64,000 bases of DNA from Cenococcum geophilum 1.58 (GCA_001692895.1 KV748200.1:1004914-1068913), one strand, 5' to 3'. Numbered from the stretch's first letter, positions 13,448 through 25,035 are shown. The notes: generated by a model from the sequence alone, not told the origin. Translations and numbers: made by a program.

Positions 13448-14072
13448 GTAGTATACCAAGAGAAGAATAAAAGGTAGGAGAGGGGCTTTGGCGTTGCAGA
13501 ACATTTGGCGCAACACCGAGCTGGAATGAAGTGAGATGAGGTTGGGCATTTCAACAGTTGCCTGCCCTGGTAACATTTGGCTTCGAAGAACACTGAAACG
13601 TAATCGAAAATTATATATATCAAAAATTAAACTACATCTCATCTTGTCGTGTCATAATTACAAGCAATTCGACTTTAAAGCCGCACCAACGAATTGTGTA
13701 TTCAGGCTACTAATATAAATGCTTGATATATAATAAGTATAATTAGCTAGCTAGGTGTGCTATTTAGCTTTTCATCGTTTGACCGCCATTTTTTAAGGAT
13801 ATTTCCACCCAGCATGCAAGCGGAACGTGCGTTTCTCTATGCACATGATCATCATACGCTCAGATCCGGGATATCAGTACTTCCTTAAAGCAAGGGCTTT
13901 TCTCAGGAGCAGTATTTAGGCTCTCGGGATCATTTACTCATTCGCAGTCATACATAAAACATACGGGAGATGTTTCGAACCCATAGATGAAAATAGGGTG
14001 TCAGACAAACCTCAGCAAAGAAATAATAAATATTAGGCTTTAGATTATAGCGAAAGATTCATCTTTGTCTGC
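13448..14072. other. Convergent intergenic region
   Basis: 3' flanks of ERG10 and of the MutL-family gene. AT-rich patches such as 13611-13640 and 13713-13760 could serve 3' end formation. No gene or repeat was seen. Confidence 0.5.
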
Positions 14073-16807
14073 TTACTCACGAACCATAAAAGATTCCTGT
14101 ATATTCACACTCAGATCTCCCACTATATCTTTCTCAGGATATGTTTTATGCAGCAATATATGTAAGCGCGAACTCCACGACCGAACAACACCTGGCGTTG
14201 GCGGTGTAGAAAAAGCCTCATGGGCCACGTTTGATGGCAGACTCCAGTCGATATAGTTGGTAATAGTGTCAAGCTTCTGGAGACTTTGCATGATACCGGC
14301 AGCCGAAGTGAAAACAAGCATGGAGATGTTCTGGAGGTGGAATTTGGCCGGTACACGTTCCAGGGGGAGCTGGGAGGATTTAATTCTATGTAAGTGGTGG
14401 GTAGTTCGGCGGCTCCGACGGGGGTCTATGTTATGAATTTCACGGTCCTCCACGAATGGATAGTTTTTAGATGAGATGTTGTGATAAAGGTTGTCCATTG
14501 TCATCCCCCGTTGCCCTTTAGGCTGAACTTTGATACTTTGCTGTAGTTCATCTCTGGGCCCGGTAGCACCCATAGGGTCTTCATTGAGAGCATGGCTGTA
14601 AGCAATAGAGGGATTAAGCGAAGTAGGGACACTTCGGGAATCAGACACAATATCTAGTTGTGTCTCTGGCTGTGACTGCCTCGTCGCCACGAAATCTCGA
14701 ATATCCCGATTCCGGTCACCTGGTACTAGTTCAACCAATGCGTCCGCCGCATCTAACACTATATCTCTTTCCACTCCAGCATTTGAGCTTTGAAAAGGAG
14801 TGGCGATTCTATTCAAAGATGCTTGACGTTGACGTTGGAGAGACTGTGATGACCTTTTAGGCGAAGGTAGATTGTTGAACCACGATTTCTGTAGATTCTT
14901 AATGGGAGACACGTAGGGTTTATCAGCGTTTCCCCTTCGCCTGCGAGGATTGCCGCGTGGTCGCGTAAGAGATTCTGGTATGGAATCAAGGGGTGTACCA
15001 TAATGAATCCGACTTGCTGGAACGAAACCAACGTTCGGCTCATTTGTTAATTGACGACCTCCCGAGGGTGGAGTATTTTTGACACGAAGAATACCCTGTG
15101 TTGATGATCTGTTTGCTCTCTCATGGCGAAGTGGTCGTGGAAGATGTTCAATACTCCGTTCTAATTCCTCATCCACTAATGATCTTATTGATTTGGCTGG
15201 AGAAGACGACTGTGGGGTTAATGGTGCCAGTGTCAACTGCCGTTGCTGTGCTTTGGGTGCGATGGGTAAACTTGAATTCAGTTCAGAAACTCGTCGGCTT
15301 CCCAAGGGAGTTAGAGGCTGGCTGTTTTTCACACTCGAAGTTGTCTTAACTAAAGCATTCATCCTTGCGATAGTCCAAGGATTGGAAATTGCAGGACATT
15401 TCAGGCCCTGTGGAGTATCTTCGCTTTCGTGGGAGCTCGGCCTTAACTGGTTCTCATCAAACAATTCCATGTCTTCCTCGTCAACACCGTACATGTTGGA
15501 CCGCCAAGCTCTTCCTTCCTCAGGCACGAAGGCAATGTCGCCATCACCTTCAAATATTGTGATGGGTGATTTGTGCCTGACTATGTTCTGGATGCCAAAA
15601 CTCTTCGGGTTGGTTTCCGATACTGGTGTCTCATGCCCTTCAGTATGATAGATGGCAGAGCCGTCGGGGTAGAACGTGCTGAGAAGCTCTTCCACGGCCT
15701 TCAAAACCAGTTCGCTATTTGTGAATAGCACATCATCCTTCGCGGGTTCAATGTTAGGGTCATAGCTGTCTGAAGGGCAAACGATATTCATGCAAATGAA
15801 TGGATCTTTCGTCCTGTCCAAAGCAGGATTTAATTTCCTGAGTCTCCGTGTGAACATCGCAATCATCTCTTTCAGTGGTCCTCTTGTTGTAGATACAGGT
15901 CTAGAATCAATAGATACGAATTGACCCAAATTAGCAATTTTCGAACTGTCGGCGTCCGGTTTTGGGAGGAAGGCCTGGACATTAAAGCCGTTGGACTTCA
16001 AAACAGACCATTCACATTGTGAAGCACAGTTTCGTCCCACAATGTTAAATGCTGCATCCGCTGTATTTGCTCCAGGTTTAGGTGCATACGTCCAATTACC
16101 CTTGTCATTTTTTGCTTTCAATATTCGCAAAGAAAATCGGGTTGTCGGTCGAGCGAACGCATAGGCTTGCATTAAATGCTTGACCTTTGCCAAGTATTTT
16201 GGTGTATGTTTCAATGCTGCCTGTTTTCGGACAGGGAGAGACTTGAAGAAATCTGTCACGCGAACCGTGGTGCCGACTGGATGAGAGACATGTTCCTGCC
16301 TATGATGTGGTTAGCCTAATCGCTATAGATGGTTCCAATGGTGTTGGGCTTCAAACGGAGACCCCACCCTTTGATATCACCAGTCTTTCCCACTTTCAAG
16401 AGAACTGCAGCAGGTTCTCCCTCAACCCTTGTAAAAATTCCAAGGTCACCACTCATTTCAGCCACACTGGCCAATGCCTCACCTCTGAAGCCTAACGACT
16501 TTCCTCCGACCTCCTTCAAATCTTCAAAACGACGAATCTTACTAGTACAGTGTCGATGGCATACCACCGCACGATCCTCTGGTGCAATGCCATGGCCATT
16601 GTCCCGCACTTGAATGACGTCAAGAGAATTGGACGAAATTTCGACAAAGATTGAAGTTGCTCGAGCATCGATGGCATTGTCAATCAGCTCTTTTACCACA
16701 GAGCTTGGATCTGTGAGAACCTGGGAGGAGCCGATCTGCCTGATGGTAGTTGGAGGAAGGACGTGAATAGGTATCTTCATCGCACTGGAGTCCGATAGGC
16801 TTTCCAT
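14073..16807 (-). CDS. MutL-family mismatch-repair protein, MLH2 / human PMS1-like, 888 aa
   Basis: Two exons, 16807-16368 and 16299-14073, joined by a 68-bp intron (donor GTGGGG, a weak but usable site). The splice restores the conserved SHPVGTTVRV block. GHKL ATPase motifs are complete: ELIDNAIDA at 40-48, DNGHGI at 69-74, GFRGEAL at 106-112. The transducer domain contains the AFLPKPDAD block seen in PMS1/MLH2-type proteins. The C-terminal half is long and low in conservation, and I see no DQHA-x2-E-x4-E endonuclease motif. This fits MLH2 (an accessory MutL that acts with MLH1) better than endonuclease-type Pms1 or MLH3. It is head to head with the Ada-like gene. An alternative start is Met10, just before PIHVLPPTT. 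Confidence 0.85.
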
Positions 16808-17314
16808 TGTGAGATTATGCGTTCCAGTTCCATCTGACGTTGATTTTACAAGTGTTTCTATATTTTAGAATAATAGAGCTAAGTATAGTGAGAAGGTGGG
16901 AGTATCGAAGCCCTGGAGCATATGCTGTGTGTCGCGGTATGGAGCATCATCGCGAATTTTGCGCCTACTCACGTGACTTATTTTAGCTCTCATAGACAGG
17001 CCTTTCCATTTAGTCTAAGAGTGACATTGCACTCGACAGAAGTATTTCCTAATAGCTGAATGCCAAATCCGTCATGGTGTTATACGGTATTTGACTTCGT
17101 TGTATATTGCTTTCAATGTGACCAACGAGAGTACGTCTGTCTGACCTGTTTGTCACATTTAGTCACCTGCGTTCCTATCTCCTCAAATATCCAAAACGTT
17201 GAAAAATCTGCGAATTCTCATTTTTAAATCCCAGAACTGTTCAACCAAAGAGCTGTTTTAATAGCATTCTGTTGATTACTTTGTCCTGCAGCCCTCGAAG
17301 ATCTACGTAGTCCG
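16808..17314. promoter_or_regulatory. Divergent promoter region of the MutL-type and Ada-like DNA-repair genes
   Basis: 507 bp lie between the two start codons. No known operator was identified. The arrangement would allow coordinate control of a mismatch-repair gene and an alkylation-response-type gene. Confidence 0.45.
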
Positions 17315-18172
17315 GTGATGACGTTCGTTACTACCCAAAGCCGTTGGCGGGCTTTGACGACCCGAGATGCAACGGCAGATGGACACTTCGTCTATAGTGT
17401 CAAATCCACAGGAATCTACTGCAAACCGAGTTGCAGTGCACGACTTGCTCGGCGTGCAAATGTCGGCTTCTACGACACAGCGACTGAAGCAGAACAGGCG
17501 GGATTCCGAGCATGCAAACGCTGCAAGCCAGAGTCAGGCAATCGCGATGATCCACAAGAACGAGCTGTTGAGAAAGCATGCATGCTGATTGCTGAAGCTA
17601 AGAAGAACGGAAATACTGGAGCGATAAGGTTGCAAGATTTAGCAACTCATGTGGGCTTAACCCCGAGGTACTTCCACAAGATTTTCAAAGACAAGACGGG
17701 AGTGACTCCTAAAGAATATGCAAGGCTCAATGGGAAGGAATCGACAAATATGGTTGGAATCATAGAGGACGCAACATTTGTGCTTGGTGCCAGGGATAAT
17801 GTGGACGTTAACGACGACTTTCTGCTCCATTTACCAGTCCCGGAGTTTGAACCTTCATTGACAAACTACGAAAATTCCGTTGATACTCCCACAGATGCCA
17901 TACCACCACCTCCAATCCGATACCTTGGTGAGAGCGTCAGTATTCCTTCCTGGGATGATACCATTGTAGCGGATGACAGTGGCAAACTTCATCTAGAATC
18001 TCATTGTAATGAAGTTACCCGGTTCGCTTTAGAAGCTGGCTGCAGTACTCAGCCCAGCGACCAAGCATGGCCTTTTACTATCCAATTTGAACCGATTCCC
18101 AGCCTGTCAGATTTCTCGCTCGATTTCAGCTCAACACCTCTACTTAGCGATGACCCTTTCGTCGGACTTTAA
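17315..18172 (+). CDS. Ada-type zinc-binding / AraC-HTH protein, 285 aa
   Basis: A single exon. Residues 10-76 form an Ada metal-binding domain: DGHFVYSVKSTGIYC, with zinc cysteines C36, C40, C67 and C70 in the spacing C-x3-C-x26-C-x2-C known from E. coli Ada. There the first cysteine repairs methyl-phosphotriesters and thereby switches on the regulator. Residues about 84-140 hold an AraC-type helix-turn-helix (LQDLATHVGLTPRYFHKIFK). The C-terminal half (about 150-285) is acidic, Pro/Ser-rich and without a methyltransferase PCHR motif, so it may be an activation domain. Two ATGs in a row at 17315/17318 are possible starts. A role in the response to methylating agents is inferred from the family; the zinc and HTH domains are seen directly. 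Confidence 0.88.
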   Translation: MMTFVTTQSRWRALTTRDATADGHFVYSVKSTGIYCKPSCSARLARRANVGFYDTATEAEQAGFRACKRCKPESGNRDDPQERAVEKACMLIAEAKKNGNTGAIRLQDLATHVGLTPRYFHKIFKDKTGVTPKEYARLNGKESTNMVGIIEDATFVLGARDNVDVNDDFLLHLPVPEFEPSLTNYENSVDTPTDAIPPPPIRYLGESVSIPSWDDTIVADDSGKLHLESHCNEVTRFALEAGCSTQPSDQAWPFTIQFEPIPSLSDFSLDFSSTPLLSDDPFVGL

Positions 18173-18174
18173 AG

Positions 18175-18963
18175 CTTCCAAGATAAAAAGCCATTGGCAC
18201 GGAGCCAGCTTTCTACATTATGAAACCTAATTACCTCAAGCTTCGTGGCTTTTGACCTCCTCTCATGCAAGCACAACCGGTGCACGAGGACGACAAAATA
18301 ATGATGGCAAGCAACAGAGCATTAAAGAGTGATCTCGAAGCTAAGATGAGGCCGTCCTCTGTACTGTTTAAATAGACCCCAATGTGGAGCAGTGCGCGGA
18401 ACTCCGCTCTACATCGCGTTCTACTCCCTACCCGGATCCTTGGATTTCGTCCAATTCCACTGCACTGTCACTTTTACGGTAGACTCTTGCGCGGCGCAGT
18501 GAGCAATTACCCTGCTCGATTATTAATACCCAAAGGGAAATATACAGCACATGCTCGAAGCAGGCTTACGCTATCTATCCAAAATACCGCCTTTTTCTAC
18601 TTCCTTATGCATAGGTTCCCACTATAAGACTTCATTAGATGTCCGTGCTAGCCAGACAAACCGCGAAGAGATTTCTTATGCCCGAAATATGCCCGCCAGA
18701 ACACCCAAAACAGCGATAATGAGACCACATACTCCTGAACGGATGAACATCACTCCGGAAAGGCCCTCACACGGTGACGACACATCGTACGAGCGAAGAG
18801 CTACCTATCCGACTCCGAAACACTCAACTGAGACGCAGTGGCCCTTTTTCAAAGTATATTAAGTGGTCAAACACAGCATAGGTGTTGTCAATCTGCAAAA
18901 TCCTGCACAATAATTCTAGCAACTCTTTTCTCAACCCTCTAGAACACTCTCATTCCCCTTATC
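18175..18963. other. Intergenic, no supported gene
   Basis: Short frames here (for example about 18551-18862) show no domain features. The stretch includes the Ada-like gene's 3' flank and the presumed promoter of the decayed flavin-reductase-like gene. Confidence 0.45.
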
Positions 18964-19662
18964 ATGACGCACCAAGTCTTCGACCCCGCTGTCCTCTATT
19001 GGGGTACACCCGTCGTCATTATCTCCTCCACCAACCCAGACGGTACCGCCAACATCACGCCTATGTCTTCGGCCCTCTGGCGGGGTACCGCTGCATGCTT
19101 GGTCTAGCCTCCATCAACTAAACTCCACAGAACATCATCTGCACCAAGCAGTGTGTTGAACCTACTAACGGCCTCCATGGGACCTGCCATCAACCCGCTC
19201 GCTCAGCTCACAGCTGTGAAAGACATCCCCGATGTTAAAAAAGCTATGGGGTATCAATATGCTGCGGACAAATGGACGTTGTCTTGTCTCACGCCGCAAG
19301 ATTTAGACCTTGTATCGCCAAAAAGAGTGATGGAATGTCCGGTACAAACGTAATGCGAGTTTTTTGCTGTGCGCCGTATCGTGGGAGGTTTGGCCCCTCC
19401 GCTATCTGGTCTTGGCTGGGCCGTAAGGGTGGGGATCCTGGGGGTGCGTGTGGGGCCATACCTGGGGCTTAAGGGGTATGGGGATAGGATCGGTACGGGC
19501 GAATGGCGGCCCATGGTTATGATCTTTTTCAGGGCTTTATGGGCTGGAGGGGAGGCGCATTCGAGGTTGGCGGAGATAGATGAAGAGAGGTACGGGGTTC
19601 TCACTGGACAAGGTGAGGAGGCCAACGGAAAGGTGAATGGGGTTGAGCTAAATGAGATTTAG
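18964..19662 (+). pseudogene. Flavin-reductase-like (FMN-binding split barrel) gene, frameshifted
   Basis: The first exon starts well (MTHQVFDPAVLYWGTP, then SSTNPDGTANITPMSSA). The frame is then lost at about 19083 by a one-base change, and the next block, YRCMLGLASI, is in another frame and runs into TAA where the family has Gln. The later blocks KQCVLNLL, MGYQYAADKWTLS and PKRVMECPVQ are readable, followed by another break. The end block EWRPMVM ... RLAEIDEERYGVLTG is found in a third frame up to 19662. At least two frameshifts and one stop make it non-functional. Intact relatives are flavin-dependent split-barrel proteins of unclear substrate. Confidence 0.72.
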
Positions 19663-20555
19663 AAGTCATCCTAGACAGATTAGGATGGTCATAGGGTCTA
19701 AATTAGCAGCTGTTATAGGTAGATTAATTTTGAGAATTTTGTGGTTTCTAGCAAATGGAAATGGTCCATGAGCCTATGAGTATTGTTCAGTGTAGCTGAA
19801 GCAGTCATTAGGACTTCTGGTGCATTAGAATTACATATGTTAATCTACGTATCAGATTTGTTACTAAGTCGGATTTACAGCAGTCATATCCTAACCACTT
19901 AACGCAGGTTATTCTAACATTCCAACACCTATCTCGGTAGTGTTCATAGTTCCGCAGGATCAATGAGTCCATTACTCTGCCATGTTTTCACTATCTATTG
20001 TAAAGAACCGTACTGATTTGCAAGGATAAAGTAAGATCTAATTGTGGCAACAACTTCTGAAGGACATGCTATTTCCTGTTTGAACTTTCAAGTCAGCCAG
20101 AGTTTGATAGATAGCTATATAGCAAATAGAAGAAAACAGCTCGCAGGCTTTTAACGCAGTTTTCAGAGTCCCAAATTATAAGCATCGACAGCACAGCATT
20201 TGTCGATACTGGCCATACCTTTTCCGGCTCTTCCTATAAGATTCTCGAGGGTTGAAACTTCTCATCATTTTGTGCGCGTTTAGACAGGGTAACAGAGACG
20301 TACATACAAAAGAAGACTGGAGATAAGGTTGAGTGTATACGGTGATAGTGATTTCGAGAAGCACTAAACTTGATCGATAGTTGTAAGGATGAGTAGTGGG
20401 TGATTAGAGCACGCTGGGTGGAGGCTAAGTCATCATCGGGTCCAGAAGGAATCGCAATCACATTGCTAGCATCTCAAAGGTGAGGGTCAAAAAACAATTG
20501 GTTCGAAATTTCACTAAAGTGCCAAGATATTTTATTAGGTAATCAGTAGGGTTCC
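19663..20555. other. Intergenic, AT-rich, no supported gene
   Basis: No frame with recognisable features. It forms the left flank of the Mutator-like insertion. Confidence 0.4.
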
Positions 20556-20564
20556 GTTCAAACT
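20556..20564. repeat. 9-bp target site duplication, left copy
   Basis: GTTCAAACT directly before the inverted terminus; identical copy at 22166-22174. Confidence 0.75.
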
Positions 20565-22165
20565 TTACCTCAGCGAGCTCAGACGTGATTTTTTTTGGCT
20601 AGCGTCGGAATAACAGCTACGCCGTCTCCTTCTTGCAAAATCACGTCTGAGAGCCTTTGGCGAGATTTGTTAAAACCGTAAGCAAAATCCGCAAAATGGA
20701 TATTGCGGATATCTAATTCATTTATTCACACAACGCGTTATTATTACCAAAAGTTAATACAATATTTTTAAGACTTAGGGCTTCTAAATGGTATAAATTT
20801 TATAATATAGCTATTGCTTAGTCCTAACATTAATTTCGTCAAAGTTAAAAAACGCGTTGTTAAAACCGTAAGCACATATTATATCTTATTAAATAGTTTA
20901 CTAATATAGACAAAACTATACAGATATATAGACATCTACTACTTAAAGCTATTGCAATACCTAGTAGGTGTTATAGTTAGGCCCTTCCTTAAAAATATCC
21001 TCCCTTAGCCCAGAGAGCCTCTGCTACTACTAGGGGGTAAGCTTTAGGTAGAGCCTCGTGTAGAGCCTCATATAGAGCCTCGTGCAGAGCCTTAATAGAC
21101 CTTCGTGCAGAGCTTCGTACATTCCTTCGTGCAGAGCTCCGTGCAGGCGTGTAGACGTATAGATGTGCAGACGTGCAGACGTTCGTACGGAAGATCAATT
21201 GCAGAGACGTTTGTAGAGACGATTGTATAGGCGTTCGTACGGGCGTTCGTACGGGCGTTCGTACGGGCGATTGTGGAACCTTCCTAGTATATTAGTGCTG
21301 CGTGTTAGTAGAGCTTTGGAGCTCTGTATAGGGCTTCGGGCAGAGCTTCGGGCAGAGCTTCGAGCAGAGCTTCGGGCAGAGCTTCGAGCAGAGCTTCGGG
21401 CAGAGCTTCGAGCAGAGCTTCGGGCAGAGCTTCGAGCAGAGCTTCGGGCAGAGCTTCGAGCGGAGCTTCGTGCAGAGCTTCGTGCAGAGCTTCGAGTAGA
21501 GCTTTGAGCAGAGCTTCGAGCGGAGCTTCGTGCAGAGCTCCGAGTAGAGCTTCGAGCAGAGCTTTTACAGAGCTTCGTGCGGAGCTTCGTGTAGAGCTTT
21601 TGTAGAGTTTTGGTAGAGCTCCGTGCAGAGTTCCGTGCAGGTCTTCCCCTGAGCTTTGTTCCGCAGAGCTCCCGCGAAGCCCCACAGCTCTAGAGCTTGC
21701 AACTCTATTAGGACCTACACCATAACCTGTAAAGGGCTGCAAAGTAAATAAATTAAATAGGTATATAGTAGATAGAATATCCGCTGGTTATAGAGAGGGC
21801 TAGCGGCGTAGGCGTAAGCGTGTTTACTACGCGGCTCGGTAGTGCAGATGTAGAATTGGGGCCTCTACGGCGACGAATTCCTCTTAACGTTGCGCGCGTA
21901 TAAGGAGCTGAATATCTCATAACTTATAGAGTAGGCTTTTCTCTATAATTTGGTGTAATTTTTATGTCGATAGGTATTGTGGGAGGGTTGATCAATTTCG
22001 TTAAAGTTAATAAGGTCTTCTCATATAAACCGTGTTTAGGTTTTCTACAAATCTCGCCAAAGGGCCTCAGACTAAGAAAACGATTACCGTCCTAAATCAG
22101 CTTAGCGGACGGTGCGGATATTCCTATATCCGCAATCGATTTCTTAGTCTGAGCTTCTGAGGTAA
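20565..22165. mobile_element. Non-autonomous Mutator-like (MULE) element with 9-bp target duplication
   Basis: The 1601-bp segment is flanked by an exact direct repeat GTTCAAACT (20556-20564 and 22166-22174). Its ends are inverted: both start TTACCTCAG..GCTCAGAC and about 100 bp inward both reach GTCTGAG.GCC.TTGGCGAGATTTGT. Between these blocks the two ends differ, but each end is itself a palindrome (left CAGACGTGATTTT against AAAATCACGTCTG; right CTCAGACTAAGAAA against its own complement), so each terminus can form a hairpin. A 9-bp duplication with long inverted ends is typical of MULEs. No transposase frame is present; the interior holds a GC-rich minisatellite and AT-rich, possibly RIP-altered DNA. 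Confidence 0.75.
21331..21600. repeat. Minisatellite of agagcttcgdgc units inside the MULE
   Basis: Twelve-base units (agagcttcgggc / agagcttcgagc) alternate to give a 24-bp higher-order period. Because the period is a multiple of three, long open frames appear on both strands, encoding Glu-Leu-Arg-Ala and Leu-Leu-Glu-Ala type repeats. These are a consequence of the repeat and not evidence for a gene. The flanks (about 21050-21280) carry related, more degenerate units. Confidence 0.85.
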
Positions 22166-22174
22166 GTTCAAACT
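22166..22174. repeat. 9-bp target site duplication, right copy
   Basis: GTTCAAACT directly after the inverted terminus; identical copy at 20556-20564. Confidence 0.75.
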
Positions 22175-22702
22175 CCCCTTCAACACCACCCGCAGGCCGT
22201 ACAAAGTCAAACGCGGAAAACTTATAATCTACTATATTATTCCGGTAGAGACGTTTTCCGTACGTGTCGAACGTTGAGGTCACTGTCAAGTACCACCTTA
22301 TGACTCACACCCTGTTTCTTGCCATCGTATGTCTTACTATCTATTTTCTATTACCTATTCATTACCTATCACCGACTGGGTGGCAATGTCGACCTGGTGG
22401 CGATTGAAATAGTTCTAAATCGTCGTCAGTGTCGTCGTCAGTGCCGTCGTCAGTCCTTTGCCCCTACTTCATGTATATAGAGAGCTTCTAGAGCCAGCTT
22501 CAATCGACAGAGTTCTTATAAGTGACTTGTCCGTCCGACAGTACGGCCTTGCAGGCGAATGAAAGACCTTGGCCTGGCTGTTGTTTATATTTAGACAAAT
22601 TGTAGAAGAAATAATTAAAGTTAAGCTTCTACTGTCAATTTATAACAATATGCAGTGCTGTTCAACTAAGATCCTGCTCGAATTAGAAACGAAACTAAGC
22701 TA
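22175..22702. other. Right flank of the MULE, no intact gene
   Basis: On the minus strand an open frame at about 22289-22180 continues beyond the element, in frame, into 20555-20460 if the element and one duplication copy are removed. The insertion may therefore lie within an unrecognised coding frame. A short gtcgtcagt repeat sits at about 22428-22456. Confidence 0.35.
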
Positions 22703-24959
22703 CTAAATAATTGTCAGTTCGCCTATGTCCCATCCCTCAGCCATGCCATCATCCTCGGGTATCTGCGCAACACCAATCCGCCGATAAGTATTTCGGTAGC
22801 ATGTCGGCTCAAGTATCAGCGCATATATTGTGCCCTCATACTCGTTACTCTCTTCATCACCCTCCCCATCACTCTCCTCATCACTCTCCTCATCGCTCTC
22901 CTCATCACCCTCCTCGTCACTCTCTTCATCACCCTCCTCGTCACTCTCTTCATCACCCTCCTCATCACTGCCCACAAAGGGAAAATCAGACTTGAGGATC
23001 ATCAGATAAACAATGCCTTTACCAAAAAGATCAGGACCAACTCCCTCAACTCCCACCATAGTATCATGACTGCAGACAACTTGCTTAGGTAGAAGCTCAG
23101 AAGAGCGATCATTATACGTAAGCCCTTCTGATCGTTGATAAAGAAGGCGTCTATCTTCAAAATTATCAAAGAAAGGACTAGGACAATCAGCGAATTGGTC
23201 TACAGGCTTCCAGTATCCTCGAACTCGTAGAGTACCAGATTCCACTTGGCCAAATACGTCGCTAGACCTGGTTTTGATATCGTGACCAACGATCGCGACA
23301 CCATACTTCCATGAAGGTACCACGTGGACATAATCGTAGATCCATTCCCTCTCACCAAGATCGAAAGTCATAGATGCCCAGCTCCATGTCGGGGCCGTAT
23401 ATTCCTTGTTCCGTTTGCCTTGACCACAGGAGATCCACATAAGGCCACGTCGGATATCTTCTAGCCAAACACCGGCAAAATAGGTGAAGCCTGTGCCCCC
23501 TTGAACTTGTCTAGCAATTCCGCCCGTCGCAGGCAAAACGTCAGTGGCGGAAGTAAGCTTGCGATGGGTAAAGTCGTCCACAACTACAGAGTACCACCAC
23601 TCTAAGTAGCTTTGCGGAGACTCGTATTCTGATAGATTTGTATACGCTACCTCCTCGATTGGGCGTCTCTGTGTGAAGATATCCTCGTGCCGGCGATCAG
23701 TGGTTGGGTCAGCTTCACAACAGCGCAGACTGCGACAAGCCCAAAACAACTGCTCACTCGAGTATTTTAGTATCCGAGGTGATAAGAGATCTTCCTGTAA
23801 GACCCATCCTCGAGTGCGGAGTGGCGTTAGCGAATCCAATCCAGGAGTCAAGCACTCCCGTACATAGAAACGCCTAGGATCGCCGGCCTCGGCTCCTAGG
23901 TATGGGATACCAATGGCATGAGCTTTGCTTCTTCTTTTCGAATCTCCGCTCAAGAATATCCCAGATCCGCTCTCTGAAGACGCCTCTGCCATGATTGTCA
24001 AGGTTGCATTCCGGTAAACATTATGCATCTGACCTGCTTCAGAACGCCAATCATCGACCGAGTCTTGGATGATACACAGGGAGTCAATCCACAAGTACCG
24101 ATAACCCAATCTTCTAGTAATTGTAATGGCATCTTGAAAATTCAGCGGCAAGCTTTCAAACTTGATTCTGTTGATATGAGATTTCAATGTTTGAGTTGTT
24201 GTCTTTAAAATTTGGGCTTTGCCCCAGCAATGACTTAAGGCAAGCCAATGCCCTGACCGACCTTTAGTTTCAAAGAGTGAGAGATCTAAGGTACGATCTA
24301 ACAGTTTCAGGTCGAGGACTCTTGTTGGTAATGTTTTCTTAGAACCACGTCCACATACGGCATGGCGCTCTAGGCAAGTTTTGAGCCATGAAATTGCAAG
24401 CGCAAAAGCTTTGTCCGATCTGCAGGTCTCTTCTACTGGTCTCGCTCTTATGACAGACGCCGAGGGATCCTCTAGAGCATGTCATAAATATGCATCACAG
24501 AGAAATTGAATATCGGCACCAACCTGAAAGAGTGTAGAGCTCAATATCCTGCCAGAGGTCATACCTCATATCTCCATTTCTGTGGAAATCTGGAACTGCA
24601 ATTTGAACAAATCTAATTCCGGTGTCAATCGTATTCTTGATCTCTGAGTCCTCCACTCGCAACACAACAGGCGCAGTTGCGAGTTTTCTACCAAACTTTT
24701 TCGATGGGAAAAGGCTTGAGAGCGGTTCATAACTGCTCTCAGTCCCACCAAGCCACTCTCCAGTACTAATCTCGATACGTTGTACTCTGCAAAGTTCAAG
24801 GTCACGTTTATATAGCGGCAATCGCTCCCTGATGAAGGTGCAAAGAGTGCATCCTTTAGAGGCTGAATCGCTCAGGGCATTGTAGCTGGCATGGAGCTGC
24901 TGCCCACCTCCATCAACCACTTGCTTGAGGTCAATGTGTCTGCAGGCGGTGCAGAGCAT
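22703..24959 (-). CDS. HET-domain protein, 734 aa
   Basis: Two exons, 24959-24524 and 24471-22703, with a 52-bp intron. HET blocks are in exon 2: WLALSHCWG at about 221-228 and YRYLWIDSLCIIQDS at about 269-283, then ATLTIMAEASSESGSGIF and RGWVLQEDLLSPRIL. The N-terminal exon carries a CTACRHID...GCTLCTFI segment, a common N-terminal module of such proteins. The C-terminal third has TYTWSWAS-type (APTWSWASM) sequence, then an acidic low-complexity tract of Asp/Glu/Ser about 45 residues long. HET proteins in ascomycetes drive incompatibility-type cell death. Partners cannot be named from context. The frame is intact, so the gene is probably functional. Confidence 0.9.
22850..22975. repeat. Acidic-tract coding minisatellite
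   Basis: Short units of the type ctcctcatcactctc repeat within the HET gene and encode the SDEEGDEE-like tract. Such arrays vary readily in length. Confidence 0.75.
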
Positions 24960-25035
24960 TGTTAGAGAGTTCTATCGATTGTTGAATTGACATGGTAATA
25001 ATGATATCCGATTGCGATAGATAGCTCAACTTAGG

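Noticed and set aside
15079..15648. 189-residue plus-strand frame
   Set aside because: Lies antisense within the MutL-type gene and has no features of its own.
21331..21600. Possible CRISPR-like array
   Set aside because: Units are contiguous 12/24-bp tandem repeats without spacers, in a eukaryotic context.
21223..21742. Long repetitive open frames on both strands (about 94 and 145 residues)
   Set aside because: They arise because the minisatellite period is a multiple of three; there are no other coding features.
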